A DNA stretch of 43,079 nucleotides from an uncultured Clostridia bacterium (GCA_934613185.1 CAKTSO010000002.1:1-43079), one strand, 5' to 3'; shown: positions 1 through 8,195, counted from the first letter of the stretch. Notes: generated from the sequence alone by a model not told the origin. Program-made: numbers and translations.

Positions 1-643
1 ATTCGACGGGCGTGTAGTTCGCGGGGTCGGTGACTTCGCCGGTGTCGGTCATCTCGCCGTTTTCGTAGCGCTCCGTCGTCTCGAAGGCGGAATCCGCACT
101 GCTTGCGCCGACGTGGGCGAACAGATCGTCGCCGACGCTGTAATAGCGGTCGCGCTCGCCGGAGGTGAAGACGAGCTTGGCGTTGTCGTTTTCGTCGAGC
201 GTATACAAGGCAAAGACAAGGCCGTCGCAGAACTCGTCGCCGCTCGTCATGGAGGCGACGAGAAGCTCCGATTTGCCGTCGCCGTCGACATCGCGCACGA
301 CGTAGCCGCAGTCCTTTGCGGGATCGGAAAGATATTCCGTCGTGACCATATAGTTCAGTTCCTTCTGCATCAGCGCCTCGGCTTTGTCGCCCGCGCCGAC
401 GGCCTCGGCGTAAGAATCGATGATCGTTTGATAGGCTTCCGGCATATCGCCCGCGACGGGCTTCGTCTCGTCCGTTTCGGGAAGCGTGACGGCGTCGTTG
501 TCATTGGACTGCGCGGCGGCGTCCTGCGTCACGGCGGGCTCGTCGCTCGCGGCGGGCGCGGCGTCCTCTTTCTTCGAGCACGCGCCGAGCGCCAGCGCGG
601 CGCAAAGGGCCAGCGCCAGCATCAGAATCAAGCTTTTTTTCAT
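1..643 (-). CDS. Lipoprotein of unknown function, 3' end outside window
   Basis: The start is the ATG at 643-641, preceded by AAAAGGAG. The product opens with a type II signal peptide: Lys2-Lys3, a hydrophobic stretch and the lipobox LGAC with Cys22, so it should be lipid-anchored outside the cell membrane. After an Ala/Asp-rich linker there is a soluble domain containing RDVDGDGKSELLVAS, a DGDG calcium-loop-like or FG-GAP-like motif seen in many secreted clostridial lipoproteins, followed by beta-rich sequence. The reading frame is open to base 1, so the C-terminus lies outside. It is a single gene with its own promoter (698-726). I do not recognise a specific function. Confidence 0.85.
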   Translation of the reverse strand, partial: MKKSLILMLALALCAALALGACSKKEDAAPAASDEPAVTQDAAAQSNDNDAVTLPETDETKPVAGDMPEAYQTIIDSYAEAVGAGDKAEALMQKELNYMVTTEYLSDPAKDCGYVVRDVDGDGKSELLVASMTSGDEFCDGLVFALYTLDENDNAKLVFTSGERDRYYSVGDDLFAHVGASSADSAFETTERYENGEMTDTGEVTDPANYTPVE

Positions 644-697
644 ATTGCTCACTCCTTTTCTCCGCTTCCGCAGGGGTCTTCCCCGGGGAGCAGACCC

Positions 698-726
698 ATT
701 TTGCCGCAAAGCGCGCGGCCTGTCAA
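698..726 (-). promoter_or_regulatory. Promoter of the lipoprotein gene
   Basis: On the minus strand TTGACA (726-721) and CAAAAT (703-698) are separated by 17 bases. The -35 is perfect and the -10 matches 4 of 6. It lies about 55 bases upstream of the lipoprotein start at 643. An inverted GGGTCT/AGACCC pair lies in the leader between promoter and gene. Confidence 0.55.
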
Positions 727-765
727 CCGAATCGACGCGATCTTAAACGATTCTTCAAAGTCAAC

Positions 766-803
766 AAAAAGCCGAGACAGCAAAATGCTGTCTCGACTTT
801 TTT
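766..803 (-). terminator. Terminator of the deoC-kinase operon
   Basis: A 10-bp stem (773-782 with 786-795, CGAGACAGCA) has a 3-base loop and is flanked by A-rich and T-rich runs on both sides. It sits directly after the kinase stop at 806 and ends its minus-strand transcript. A T run on the plus strand also makes it potentially bidirectional. Confidence 0.8.
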
Positions 804-805
804 AT

Positions 806-2332
806 TCACGCTTCGCGCAGGGCTTTCAACTTCTCGTACACGCCGCAGAGCGAATCGTAGGCTTCGTTGAATACATTCTGCATCTGCTCGTATTTTGGCG
901 CGTTCGCCGCGTTCGGCAGGCAATCGCGCGCGATGGACACGAAGCGGTCCGTGGCGGAAAAGTCCGAAAACAGGCCGACGCCGACGCCGCCCGTGATGGC
1001 CGCGCCCATGGACGTCGCCTCGTCGAGCAATTTCGGCACGCGGATCTTTTTTTGATAGACGTCCGCCAGAATCTGCTGCCAGGTGCGGCTGTTGACGCCG
1101 CCGCCCACGACGATGATCTCGTCCATTTTCTCGCCCGCCGCGCGGAAGACGCGCAGAACTTCGTTCAAGTTCATGGCGACGCCCTCCTGCACAGCGCGCA
1201 GGAAGTCTTTTTGCGTATGTTCCATGCCGACACCGAGGAAGCAGGCGCGGGCGTCGGGGTTCCAGCGCGGGCTGCGTTCGCCGATCAGATACGGCAGGAA
1301 CAAAAGCCCCCGCGCGCCGACGGTCGATTCCTTCAAAAGCTCTTCGAGAACCTCGTAAACGTCCGTGCCGCGCGCTTTCGCGATTTGTTTTTCCTCGGCG
1401 CAGAAGTGATCGACGTACCATGCGTAAGCGCCGCCGCCCGTCTGCATCGTGCCCGTGGGAAGCACATAGCCGGGGACAATGTGCGCCCAGGTGAACGTCC
1501 GCTGTTTTTCGTCGAAGATCGGCTTTTTCGCCGTAATCGAGATCCACGAAGACGTTCCCATGCTGCTGTGCGCGACGCCCTCTTTGACGCAGCCGGTGCC
1601 GACCGCGGCGCAGACGCCGTCCCCGCCGCCGCAGACGACGCGCGTCCCGGGGACAAGGCCCGTGAGCTTCGCCGCTTCCGGCGTCACGAGACCCGCGACG
1701 TCCGTCGAACGGCAAAGGCGCGGCATTTTTTCCGGATCGATCCCCATGGCGTCCAGAAGGCGGGGCGACCACTCCAGCTTTTCCAGATCCAGAAGGCAGG
1801 TCGAGGAAGCGTCGGTGTACTCCGTGACGAATTCGCCCGTCAGTCGAAGGATGATATAATCCTTCGCGTTGAGCGTTTTATAGGTCGCGTTATAAATTTC
1901 CGGCTCGTTTTCCCGAACCCACATGAGCTTCTGCCCGCCGTAGGAGGGCGAAAGCCGATGACCCGTCAGATGATAAAACTCGGTCTCGTCGATTGCCTCG
2001 CGGATGTGGGCTTCCTGCGCTTTGGCGCGCATATCCGCCCAGATGAGCGCGCGGCGAAGCGGTCTGCCCGTTTTGTCGACGCAGACACAGCCCATCATCT
2101 GACCGCTGAACGAGACGGCGGCAATGTCCGCCGGATCGATATGCGAAATCAGCTGCCGCGTGCTTTTCGCCACGGCGTTCCACCAGTCGTCGGGATCCTG
2201 CTCCGCCCGGTTCCCCGCGGAATAATAGACGGGATAGCGCTCCGTCACTGCCGCGACCAGTTCGCCGTTTTCCGAAAAAAGCGTCGCTTTATTGCCCGAA
2301 GTGCCCAGATCGTGGGCGAGAATGTACTGCAT
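806..2332 (-). CDS. FGGY-family carbohydrate kinase (xylulokinase-like)
   Basis: An ATP-dependent sugar kinase of the FGGY family, cytoplasmic, 508 aa, which is the usual length. The N-terminal phosphate-binding loop DLGTSGNK is at residues 8-15, the catalytic Asp lies in CGGGDG in the middle, and the second ATP-binding motif VVGGGVNSRTW is near the C-terminus, so both actin-like domains are complete. It follows deoC by 18 bases with AAGGGGAG before its ATG, so the two form one operon behind the promoter at 3085-3113 and end at the hairpin at 766-803. The closest family by feel is xylulokinase (XylB), but pairing with deoxyribose-phosphate aldolase leaves the true substrate open: D-xylulose, another ketopentose or a deoxysugar. 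FGGY substrates cannot be assigned safely from sequence alone. Confidence 0.88.
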   Translation of the reverse strand: MQYILAHDLGTSGNKATLFSENGELVAAVTERYPVYYSAGNRAEQDPDDWWNAVAKSTRQLISHIDPADIAAVSFSGQMMGCVCVDKTGRPLRRALIWADMRAKAQEAHIREAIDETEFYHLTGHRLSPSYGGQKLMWVRENEPEIYNATYKTLNAKDYIILRLTGEFVTEYTDASSTCLLDLEKLEWSPRLLDAMGIDPEKMPRLCRSTDVAGLVTPEAAKLTGLVPGTRVVCGGGDGVCAAVGTGCVKEGVAHSSMGTSSWISITAKKPIFDEKQRTFTWAHIVPGYVLPTGTMQTGGGAYAWYVDHFCAEEKQIAKARGTDVYEVLEELLKESTVGARGLLFLPYLIGERSPRWNPDARACFLGVGMEHTQKDFLRAVQEGVAMNLNEVLRVFRAAGEKMDEIIVVGGGVNSRTWQQILADVYQKKIRVPKLLDEATSMGAAITGGVGVGLFSDFSATDRFVSIARDCLPNAANAPKYEQMQNVFNEAYDSLCGVYEKLKALREA

Positions 2333-2350
2333 AACGGCTCCCCTTCGGAA

Positions 2351-3022
2351 TCAGCCGCGCGCGATGAATTCTTCGGTGATCTTCACGGCGGCGGAAGTGC
2401 CGATGCGCTCCGCGCCCGCCTCGACCATGGCAAGGCAGGTGTCAAGATCGCGAATACCGCCGGCGGCCTTGACCTTGACGGCGTCGCCGACGATGCTCTT
2501 CATGAGCTTCACGTCGCTAAGCGTCGCGCCGCCGGTGCCGAAGCCCGTGGAGGTCTTAATGAAATCGGGGCGAATCTCCAGCGCGATGTTGCACAGGATC
2601 TTCTTTTCTTCCTCCGTCAGGAAGCAGTTTTCGAAAATGACCTTGCTGATCGCTCCGCCTCTGCGGCAGGCCTCGACGATGCGGCGCATCTCGTCGCGGA
2701 TATAGTCGTAATTGCCCGCTTTGAGTTCGGTGATGTTGATCACATAATCGATCTCGTCCGCGCCGTTTCGGATGGCGTCCTCCGTCTCGAAGACCTTGGT
2801 CTCGATCGTCGTCTGTCCGAGCGGGAAGCTGATCGCCGCGCCGACGTGGACATCGGTACCCGCAAGCAGTTCCTTGCACAGTTCCGTCTGCACGGAGTTG
2901 ATGGCGACCATTGCGAAATGATAGCGGCGCGCCTCGTCGCACAGTTTTTTCATATCCTCGGGCGTGGCATAGGGATGAAGGTTCGTATGGTCGAAAAGTT
3001 TAACCAGCTGTTCCTGCGTCAT
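2351..3022 (-). CDS. deoC: Deoxyribose-phosphate aldolase
   Basis: Class I aldolase that splits 2-deoxyribose-5-phosphate into acetaldehyde and glyceraldehyde-3-phosphate, the last step of deoxynucleoside breakdown. The 223-aa length is normal. The Schiff-base lysine is K156 in KTSTGFGTGG, the helper lysine is K185 in VKAAGG, and an acidic residue that may match the catalytic Asp is D92 in EIDYVIN, so the catalytic lysines are intact. The start ATG at 3022 has AAAGGAG 10 bases upstream. It is the first gene of a two-gene operon with the FGGY kinase, opposite a GntR regulator across a 147-base gap. No deoxyribose kinase of the PfkB type or nucleoside phosphorylase is in the window, so the aldolase may serve a sugar route fed by the kinase. 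Confidence 0.95.
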   Translation of the reverse strand: MTQEQLVKLFDHTNLHPYATPEDMKKLCDEARRYHFAMVAINSVQTELCKELLAGTDVHVGAAISFPLGQTTIETKVFETEDAIRNGADEIDYVINITELKAGNYDYIRDEMRRIVEACRRGGAISKVIFENCFLTEEEKKILCNIALEIRPDFIKTSTGFGTGGATLSDVKLMKSIVGDAVKVKAAGGIRDLDTCLAMVEAGAERIGTSAAVKITEEFIARG

Positions 3023-3056
3023 GGTGTAAAATCTCCTTTGGTTTCAAGATCTCCGT

Positions 3057-3070
3057 CATGTAATGACATG
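3057..3070. promoter_or_regulatory. Candidate GntR operator
   Basis: CATGTAATGACATG is an inverted repeat with 6 of 7 base pairs matching. GntR/HutC proteins typically bind short dyads with GT...AC arms, which this has. It lies about 8-21 bases downstream of the predicted deoC start of transcription, a standard roadblock position. A second overlapping dyad (TAAT..AC..GT..ATTA) is also present. Binding by the adjacent regulator is inference. Confidence 0.45.
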
Positions 3071-3084
3071 GAGTGATTAAGGCC

Positions 3085-3113
3085 ATCATAGCATTCGGCG
3101 TCGGCTCTGTCAA
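3085..3113 (-). promoter_or_regulatory. Promoter of deoC-kinase operon
   Basis: TTGACA (3113-3108), a 17-base spacer and TATGAT (3090-3085) form a near-consensus sigma-A promoter. Predicted transcription starts near 3078, just upstream of the candidate operator at 3057-3070. Confidence 0.8.
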
Positions 3114-3122
3114 GACAATGTA

Positions 3123-3151
3123 TTGCAAATCGTTCCCCGCTCCGTTATTCT
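3123..3151 (+). promoter_or_regulatory. Weak candidate promoter of the GntR gene
   Basis: TTGCAA (3123-3128), 17 bases and TATTCT (3146-3151). The -10 is only 4 of 6 and transcription would begin almost at the ribosome-binding site (GGAGG 3159-3163), so this is uncertain. Confidence 0.3.
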
Positions 3152-3169
3152 AATGCATGGAGGTATGAC

Positions 3170-3925
3170 ATGAAGCCGATTTACCGAACCATCCGACTCG
3201 ACCGACAGAGTTCCACGCCGCTTTGCTACCAGATCAAGGACGCTTTGACGGACGCAATCCGCAGCGGCGAGCTGACATTTGGCGAAATGCTGCCGCCCGA
3301 GGAGGAATTGTGTGCGCTTTTGAACGTCTCCCGTCCGACGGTGCGGCAGGCGCTAACAGACCTCGTCCACGAGGGATATTTGAACCGCGTCAAGTTTAAG
3401 GGCACGTTCGTCACGCGCCCCAAACTGGAGGGCAAGTTCATTCAGACGATCCAGACCTACGACGAGGAGATCCGCGGCATGGGGCTTTCCCCCGCAACGC
3501 GCGTATTGTCTTTTGCGACGCAAGAGGCAAGCGCAGACGTGCGCCGTGCGCTGGAACTGGAAGCGGGCGAACGCGTTGTTTGTCTGGAGCGGCTCCGCTA
3601 TGCGCAGTCGCAGCCGATCGTTCACGTCACGACCTATCTTCCCGAATCGCTTTGCGGCGGCATCTTGAACGAGGACATGGAGCACCATTCGCTGTATCGC
3701 CTTTTGGAGGAAACATACGGCGTCGCGCTGTTTCGGCTGACGCGCAGGGTACAGGCGGCGCCGCCGAACGCGCAGCTTGCAAAGCTGTTGGAGCTGCCGA
3801 AGAATTCCGCGATTCTTTATGTATCGACCGTCGCGTATATGCAAAACGGCGTGCCGTTCGAGTATTCTCTGGCATCCTATCGCGGCGATCGCTATCAAAT
3901 GAACGTCGATCTTCAAAAAAACTGA
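3170..3925 (+). CDS. GntR-family transcriptional regulator (HutC/UTRA type)
   Basis: A 251-aa repressor-type regulator. Residues about 10-80 form the GntR winged helix-turn-helix, with the typical sequences YQIKDALTDAIRSGEL, LPPEEELCALLNVSRPTVRQAL and GTFVTRP. The rest is a UTRA effector-binding domain, recognisable by VVCLERLRYA and the C-terminal PFEYSLASYRGDRYQM. UTRA domains bind small ligands, often sugar phosphates. The gene is divergent from deoC-kinase and a palindrome lies in their shared promoter region, so local control of that operon is the simple model, with a pathway sugar phosphate as inducer. The ATG at 3170 has GGAGG six bases upstream. It ends at a bidirectional terminator. 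Confidence 0.92.
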   Translation: MKPIYRTIRLDRQSSTPLCYQIKDALTDAIRSGELTFGEMLPPEEELCALLNVSRPTVRQALTDLVHEGYLNRVKFKGTFVTRPKLEGKFIQTIQTYDEEIRGMGLSPATRVLSFATQEASADVRRALELEAGERVVCLERLRYAQSQPIVHVTTYLPESLCGGILNEDMEHHSLYRLLEETYGVALFRLTRRVQAAPPNAQLAKLLELPKNSAILYVSTVAYMQNGVPFEYSLASYRGDRYQMNVDLQKN

Positions 3926-3933
3926 ACCGCAAC

Positions 3934-3977
3934 AAAAAAAGGCGGGCCGCACAATATGCGAACGGCACGCCTTTTTT
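3934..3977. terminator. Bidirectional terminator between GntR gene and ABC transporter
   Basis: GGCG-G-GCCG pairs with CGGC-A-CGCC and is flanked by an A run on the left and a T run on the right. It serves the plus-strand regulator gene (stop 3925) and the minus-strand transporter operon (stop 3986). Confidence 0.8.
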
Positions 3978-3985
3978 GATTGCAT

Positions 3986-4768
3986 TTATTTGTCGAAGCG
4001 GTTGAGGAACTCGCGGGTGCGATCGTTCTGCGGGTTTTGAATCACCTGCGTGGCGGGACCGTATTCGGCGATCACGCCTTCGTCGATGAACATCACTTTA
4101 TCGGCGACGTTTTCGGCAAAGTGAATCTCGTGCGTGACGACGATCATCGTCGAATCCGAGGATTTGAGGCCGCGGATGACTTTCAGCACTTCGCCCGTCA
4201 GCTCGGGATCCAGCGCGCTGGTCGGCTCGTCGAAGCACAGAATATCGGGCCCGAGCGCAAGCGCGCGCGCGATGGCGACACGCTGCTGCTGGCCGCCGGA
4301 AAGCTGATGCGGATAATTGTCCGCACGGTCGCTCAAGCCGACGCGGGCAAGCAGCGCATCCGCCTTTTCGTCGATCTCGCGCAGGATCGCCTGCTTATTC
4401 TGTTTGTAATCGGGGCGCGCCTTGGCAAGAAGCTGCATGGCAAGCGTCACGTTCTGGCGCGCGGTATACTGCGGGAATAAATTGAACTGCTGAAAGACGA
4501 GCCCGAAATGCAGACGGTTTTGACGGATCTGATTTTCGGACAGGCGCGCATGCTGCGCGGCGTCGAAAATGCGCTCGCCGCCGACCCAAATCTCGCCCTC
4601 GTCGGGCGTTTCCAGAAAGTTCAGGCAGCGAAGAAGCGTCGTTTTGCCGCCGCCGGAGGGGCCGATAATCGCCAGAACCTCGCCCTTTTCCATCGAAAAA
4701 TCGATGCCGCGAAGGACGTCCGTCTCGCCGAAGGACTTCTTTATGTTTTTTGCTTCCAATGCTTTCAT
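3986..4768 (-). CDS. Polar amino acid ABC transporter, ATP-binding protein
   Basis: The cytoplasmic ATPase of an amino acid importer of the GlnQ/PAAT class. It shows Walker A GPSGGGKTT, the Q-loop VFQQFNLFPQYT, the signature LSGGQQQR, Walker B ILCFDEPTSALDP and the switch His in VVTHE, so it is complete. I start it at the ATG at 4768 (260 aa) because AAGGTG sits eight bases upstream; a GTG at 4777 in the same frame lacks a usable ribosome-binding site. It begins a few bases after the permease stop, giving translational coupling. Together with the permease and lipoprotein upstream it forms a three-gene importer operon transcribed from 6461-6489. Confidence 0.95.
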   Translation of the reverse strand: MKALEAKNIKKSFGETDVLRGIDFSMEKGEVLAIIGPSGGGKTTLLRCLNFLETPDEGEIWVGGERIFDAAQHARLSENQIRQNRLHFGLVFQQFNLFPQYTARQNVTLAMQLLAKARPDYKQNKQAILREIDEKADALLARVGLSDRADNYPHQLSGGQQQRVAIARALALGPDILCFDEPTSALDPELTGEVLKVIRGLKSSDSTMIVVTHEIHFAENVADKVMFIDEGVIAEYGPATQVIQNPQNDRTREFLNRFDK

Positions 4769-4773
4769 GATCG

Positions 4774-5418
4774 TCACACCTTAAAATAGGACAGCTTGCG
4801 TTCGCAAACGCCGAGCAGGATGGTCAAAATGCCGCAGAAGACGAGATAAAACGCGCCGGAGTAAAACAGCGGCCAGATCAGCGCGCGGGAGGAAATGTAC
4901 TCCTGCGCGACCATGATGATCTCCTTGATCGCAATGATGCGGGCAAGGGACGTGTCTTTGACGAGCGTGATGATCTCGTTGCCCATGGGCGTGACGATGC
5001 GCTTGACGACCTGAAGCAGAACGATCTTGAAGAAAATCTGCGAACGGGTCATCCCGAGCACCTGCGCCGCCTCGTATTGGCCGCGCGGAATGCTCTCGAT
5101 GCCGCCGCGGAAAATTTCGGAGAAATACGCCGCATAGTTGATGATAAACGCCACGAGCACCGCCTGCATCCGTTCAAGAGAGTTCCAGCCGAACAGAAGG
5201 CCGGGGCCGTAGAAGACGATGATGACCTGCAAAAGCAGCGGCGTGCCGCGGATGACCCATACAAAGGCGCGCGTCAGCCATTTGAGCGGCTTGAAGCGGC
5301 TCATCGAACCGAACATGACGACCAGCCCAAGCGGGATGGCGCAGGCAAGCGTGATCAAAAAGATCAGGCACGTCAGGCCGAAGCCCTGAAGCAGGCGCAA
5401 GGTGACGGATAAAAACAT
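4774..5418 (-). CDS. Polar amino acid ABC transporter, permease
   Basis: The membrane subunit of the importer, 214 aa, of the HisMQ/GlnP class. Hydrophobic segments are visible at roughly residues 8-33, 55-75, 85-100 and 180-205. The ATPase-contact motif is around EAAQVLGMTRSQIFFKIVLLQ, and the family signature VIRGTPLLLQ is near residue 56. One permease gene implies a homodimeric channel. It lies between the substrate-binding lipoprotein and the ATPase. The ATG at 5418 is preceded by AGAGGT. Confidence 0.95.
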   Translation of the reverse strand: MFLSVTLRLLQGFGLTCLIFLITLACAIPLGLVVMFGSMSRFKPLKWLTRAFVWVIRGTPLLLQVIIVFYGPGLLFGWNSLERMQAVLVAFIINYAAYFSEIFRGGIESIPRGQYEAAQVLGMTRSQIFFKIVLLQVVKRIVTPMGNEIITLVKDTSLARIIAIKEIIMVAQEYISSRALIWPLFYSGAFYLVFCGILTILLGVCERKLSYFKV

Positions 5419-5478
5419 GGGTTACCTCTTTTTTCTGTGCGTGTATTTTTCGATCCTTATTTTGATCCTTAAACAGCC

Positions 5479-5502
5479 AAAAAGGGCGGGGTCGTCCCGC
5501 CC
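5479..5502 (-). terminator. Hairpin between substrate-binding protein and permease
   Basis: GGGCGGG (5484-5490) pairs with CCCGCCC (5496-5502), and on the minus strand the stem is followed by TTTTT. A partial terminator here would make more binding protein than permease/ATPase, the usual stoichiometry in such operons. The ratio effect is inference. Confidence 0.7.
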
Positions 5503-5534
5503 GAATCGGCGCTTGTGCGTTCGTTATCGATCCG

Positions 5535-6413
5535 TTACTGATTGGAAATCAGAGACTCGGTCAGATCGTATTTCTCGGCGATCTCATCCAGCTTGCCGCT
5601 TTCGATCACTTTCGCGATCGCTTCGTTGACCTTGGCAACCATGGAGCTGCCCTGGCGGAAGCCGATGGCATATTCTTCAACGGCCAGCTCGACGTCGGGA
5701 ACGAGCATCAGATCGCTGTAATCCGTGCCTTCGCCGACCATGCTCTTGGCAAGCGTGTAGTCGAGCACCGCGGCATCCGCCGTGCCGGATTTGATCTCAA
5801 GCAGCGCGTCGGTCTGTTTGGGGACGGAAACATAGGTGGCCTTGGAGAGGTTCTCGTCCTCGGCGATTGCGGTCTCGCCCGCAGAGCTGACCTCGGCGAC
5901 GACGGTCGCGTCGGCAAGAGAAGCGGTGTCGGTGAACTTATCGGCGTTGGCCTTGTTGATGACCATAACCTGCATGTTCTTGATATAGGAATCGGAGAAA
6001 TCCATGTTCTCCTTGCGCTCCTCGGTGATCGTCAGGCCGTTCCAGATGCAGTCGATCTGCTTGTCGGCAAGCTCGATCTCCTTGGTGTCCCAGTTGATCT
6101 CGACGAACTCGGGCTTGATGCCGAGTTCCTCGCAGACGGCCTCGGCGAACTCGGTGTCGAAACCGACGAGCTTGCCGTTGTCGTCGTAATAGTTCATGGG
6201 ATCGTAGATCGTGATGCCGATCGTCAGCGTGCCCTTATCGGTGATATACGCGAAATCATCGGCATCGGCGGCGGTGTTATTCGCCTCGGCACTCGGCGTC
6301 GCGGCGGCGTTCTCGGAAGCGGCGGGTTCGGCGGCGTCTTTTTTGCCGCAGCCGGTCAGAAGCAGCGGGGCCATCATCAGCACGACCAGCAGGATACTTG
6401 CAATACGTTTCAT
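5535..6413 (-). CDS. Polar amino acid ABC transporter, substrate-binding lipoprotein
   Basis: Extracellular solute-binding protein, family 3. The signal peptide ends in LTGC (Cys22), followed by an Ala/Glu/Asn-rich tether of about 30 residues. The mature domain shows the usual start (GTLTIGITIYDPMNYYDDNGKLVGFDTEFAEAV in part), the DFSDSYIKN region and the closing KLDEIAEKY helix. I use the ATG at 6413 (292 aa); a TTG at 6422 in frame would overlap the ribosome-binding site AAAGGAG. The ligand is a polar or charged amino acid, but which one cannot be read from the sequence. First gene of the importer operon. Confidence 0.95.
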   Translation of the reverse strand: MKRIASILLVVLMMAPLLLTGCGKKDAAEPAASENAAATPSAEANNTAADADDFAYITDKGTLTIGITIYDPMNYYDDNGKLVGFDTEFAEAVCEELGIKPEFVEINWDTKEIELADKQIDCIWNGLTITEERKENMDFSDSYIKNMQVMVINKANADKFTDTASLADATVVAEVSSAGETAIAEDENLSKATYVSVPKQTDALLEIKSGTADAAVLDYTLAKSMVGEGTDYSDLMLVPDVELAVEEYAIGFRQGSSMVAKVNEAIAKVIESGKLDEIAEKYDLTESLISNQ

Positions 6414-6460
6414 CCTTCTCAATCTCCTTTTGCGTTACAGTGTTTCTCTGTCACGTCTTC

Positions 6461-6489
6461 ATATTAGCAGTTTAGCGTGATAAAGTCAA
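6461..6489 (-). promoter_or_regulatory. Promoter of the amino acid importer operon
   Basis: TTGACT (6489-6484), 17 bases, TAATAT (6466-6461), with TGC immediately before the -10 (extended -10). The 324-base gap 6414-6737 contains this promoter, the divergent one at 6669-6697 and no gene that I can support. Confidence 0.7.
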
Positions 6490-6668
6490 GCGGTTTTTTC
6501 CGCAAATATTCTCTGATTTTCGAATTTCGGGGTTCACCTCTTCGGTTTCGGTCAAACAACGATTGCGCCGCTTCGCGCCGTATGGTCGAAAAACGGTTTC
6601 AATCGACACTTTTTTGACCTGTTGGGCAAATTCCGTGCAAAATGGTTCCTATCTTCGCGCCGCAGCCG

Positions 6669-6697
6669 TTGTGTCTTCGAAAAAATCCAGATATAAT
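6669..6697 (+). promoter_or_regulatory. Promoter of the DUF5058 operon
   Basis: TTGTGT (6669-6674), a 17-base spacer and a perfect TATAAT (6692-6697), about 40 bases upstream of the DUF5058 start. Confidence 0.65.
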
Positions 6698-6737
6698 AAT
6701 GATAGTCTTTATTTTATGTTCAAAAGGGGGTATTTTT

Positions 6738-7457
6738 TTGTTCAATCCGAACGACAGTTTCATGTACGCCGTCGTCGCCGTCGTGATCGCATTCGTCGTC
6801 GCGCAGTCGATCTTCTTTTTCGTGCGCGCATGGCGGCGCGCGCGGCAGCTGGGGATGGAAACCTCGACACTGCGCAAAATCGTGACCAGCTCCGCGCTGT
6901 TCACCGTCGCGCCCGCCGTGGCGATTTTGATGGGCGTCATCACGCTTTCCCGCGCGCTGGGGTATCCGCTGCCGTGGCTGCGGCTGTCCGTCGTCGGCGC
7001 GCTGACGTACGAGCTGCCCGCCGCGGAATCCGCCGCGCAGGCCGTCGGCGTGTCGATGTCCGAGCTCGTCACCGATCCCAAGGCGTTCGCCGCGATCGCG
7101 TGGGTCATGACGCTCGGGATCATTCCGGGGCTGATCCTGACGCCCGCCTTCGGCGAAAAGATCGAGGGCGGCCTTCACAAGCTTCAGGCGCGCGACAAAA
7201 AATGGGGCGACATCTTCATGACGAGCCTTTTCATGGGCATGATCTCCGCGTTTTTTGGCTATATCTTCTGCGACGTGACAAAGGGGCTCGCCGGATGGAT
7301 CCCCGTGTTCGTCATGCTGGCAAGCGCACTGATCATGACGGTGCTCGGACTTCTTTATAAGAAGACGAATGCGCGATGGCTGACCGATTACGCCCTGCCG
7401 ATCAGCATGCTCGGCGCGATGGCGCTGTCGATCCCGATCACGAATCTGATCGTCTAA
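6738..7457 (+). CDS. DUF5058 family membrane protein
   Basis: A 239-aa integral membrane protein with about six to seven hydrophobic segments, which I recognise as DUF5058, a family common in Clostridia and of undetermined function. I start it at the TTG at 6738 because AAGGGGG (6724-6730) lies seven bases before it and the resulting N-terminus MFNPNDSFMYAVV looks family-like; longer frames have no ribosome-binding site. The segment with PAVAILMGVITLSRALG and the PAAES stretch are candidate intramembrane polar sites. It is followed after 11 bases by a second membrane protein and then by an M20 peptidase, which suggests a two-subunit transporter for a peptide or amino acid derivative. That role is inference. 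Confidence 0.85.
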   Translation: MFNPNDSFMYAVVAVVIAFVVAQSIFFFVRAWRRARQLGMETSTLRKIVTSSALFTVAPAVAILMGVITLSRALGYPLPWLRLSVVGALTYELPAAESAAQAVGVSMSELVTDPKAFAAIAWVMTLGIIPGLILTPAFGEKIEGGLHKLQARDKKWGDIFMTSLFMGMISAFFGYIFCDVTKGLAGWIPVFVMLASALIMTVLGLLYKKTNARWLTDYALPISMLGAMALSIPITNLIV

Positions 7458-7468
7458 GGAGGCGCGGG

Positions 7469-8137
7469 ATGAAAAAAGAGAAGAAAACGGATTATCGCAG
7501 CCGCACGCATTTTTACGGCCGCATTTGGATTTTGTCCGCGCTGACGCTTTTCATTTGCGTTCCCGCGGCGATCTGCCTGCACTACGGGGTCTGGCCCGCA
7601 TTTCACGACGTGTTCGTCGGTCTTTTGGGCGTGGCGCCGGTGTTCTGGTCCGTCGCCGTGATCGAAGTGTTCACCTATGTGCCGATGCTCGGCACGGGCG
7701 GCTCGTATCTCGGATTCGTGACGGGGAATCTTACAAATCTCAAGGTGCCCTGCGCGCTCAATGCGATGGAGCTTGCGCATGTGGACGCCTCCAGCGAACA
7801 AGGCGAGGCCGTCTCGACGATCGCGATCGCGACGAGTTCGCTCGTGACGACGCTGATCATCGCGCTGGGCGTGCTGCTTTTGGTTCCGCTTCGCCCGATC
7901 TTGGAGTCCGAGGCGCTCGCACCCGCATTTGCAAACATTGTGCCCGCGCTGTTCGGCGCGCTGGCGGTGGTCTACGTCTCCAAGAACGCGAAGATCGCCA
8001 TTGCGCCGATGATCTTCATGCTGGCGCTGTTCATCTCGGTTCCCTCGCTCGCCTCGAGCGTCGGCATCTTCGTGCCCGTCGGCGCGCTGATCGCCATCGG
8101 CGCCTCGCGCATTCTCTATAAAAAAGGAAAGCTGTAA
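7469..8137 (+). CDS. Multi-pass membrane protein, DUF5058 partner
   Basis: 222 aa, starting at the ATG at 7469 with AAGGAGG (7456-7462). After a basic N-terminus (KKEKKTDYRSR) it has about six hydrophobic segments, with a conserved-looking loop MLGTGGSYLGFVTGNLTNLKVPCALNA between them. That Gly/Thr/Asn-rich loop resembles substrate sites in secondary carriers, but no family can be assigned with confidence. It is tightly paired with the DUF5058 gene, so the two probably form one membrane complex. A hairpin follows before the M20 gene. Confidence 0.85.
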   Translation: MKKEKKTDYRSRTHFYGRIWILSALTLFICVPAAICLHYGVWPAFHDVFVGLLGVAPVFWSVAVIEVFTYVPMLGTGGSYLGFVTGNLTNLKVPCALNAMELAHVDASSEQGEAVSTIAIATSSLVTTLIIALGVLLLVPLRPILESEALAPAFANIVPALFGALAVVYVSKNAKIAIAPMIFMLALFISVPSLASSVGIFVPVGALIAIGASRILYKKGKL

Positions 8138-8142
8138 CTAAA

Positions 8143-8166
8143 AAAAGCGCCGAAGCGCTTGGTTTT
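8143..8166 (+). terminator. Weak terminator or attenuator hairpin
   Basis: AAGCGC (8145-8150), loop CGAA, GCGCTT (8155-8160), then GGTTTT. The short stem and brief T run suggest partial termination, allowing some readthrough into the M20 peptidase gene. Confidence 0.45.
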
Positions 8167-8195
8167 AAAAAATCATAAGAAAGGCTGACGAAGTT

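Noticed and set aside
113..3076. A 987-codon open frame on the plus strand
   Set aside because: It runs antisense through the lipoprotein, kinase and deoC genes and is low-complexity Arg/Ala-rich; it is a shadow caused by high GC. The opposite-strand genes have family motifs and ribosome-binding sites.
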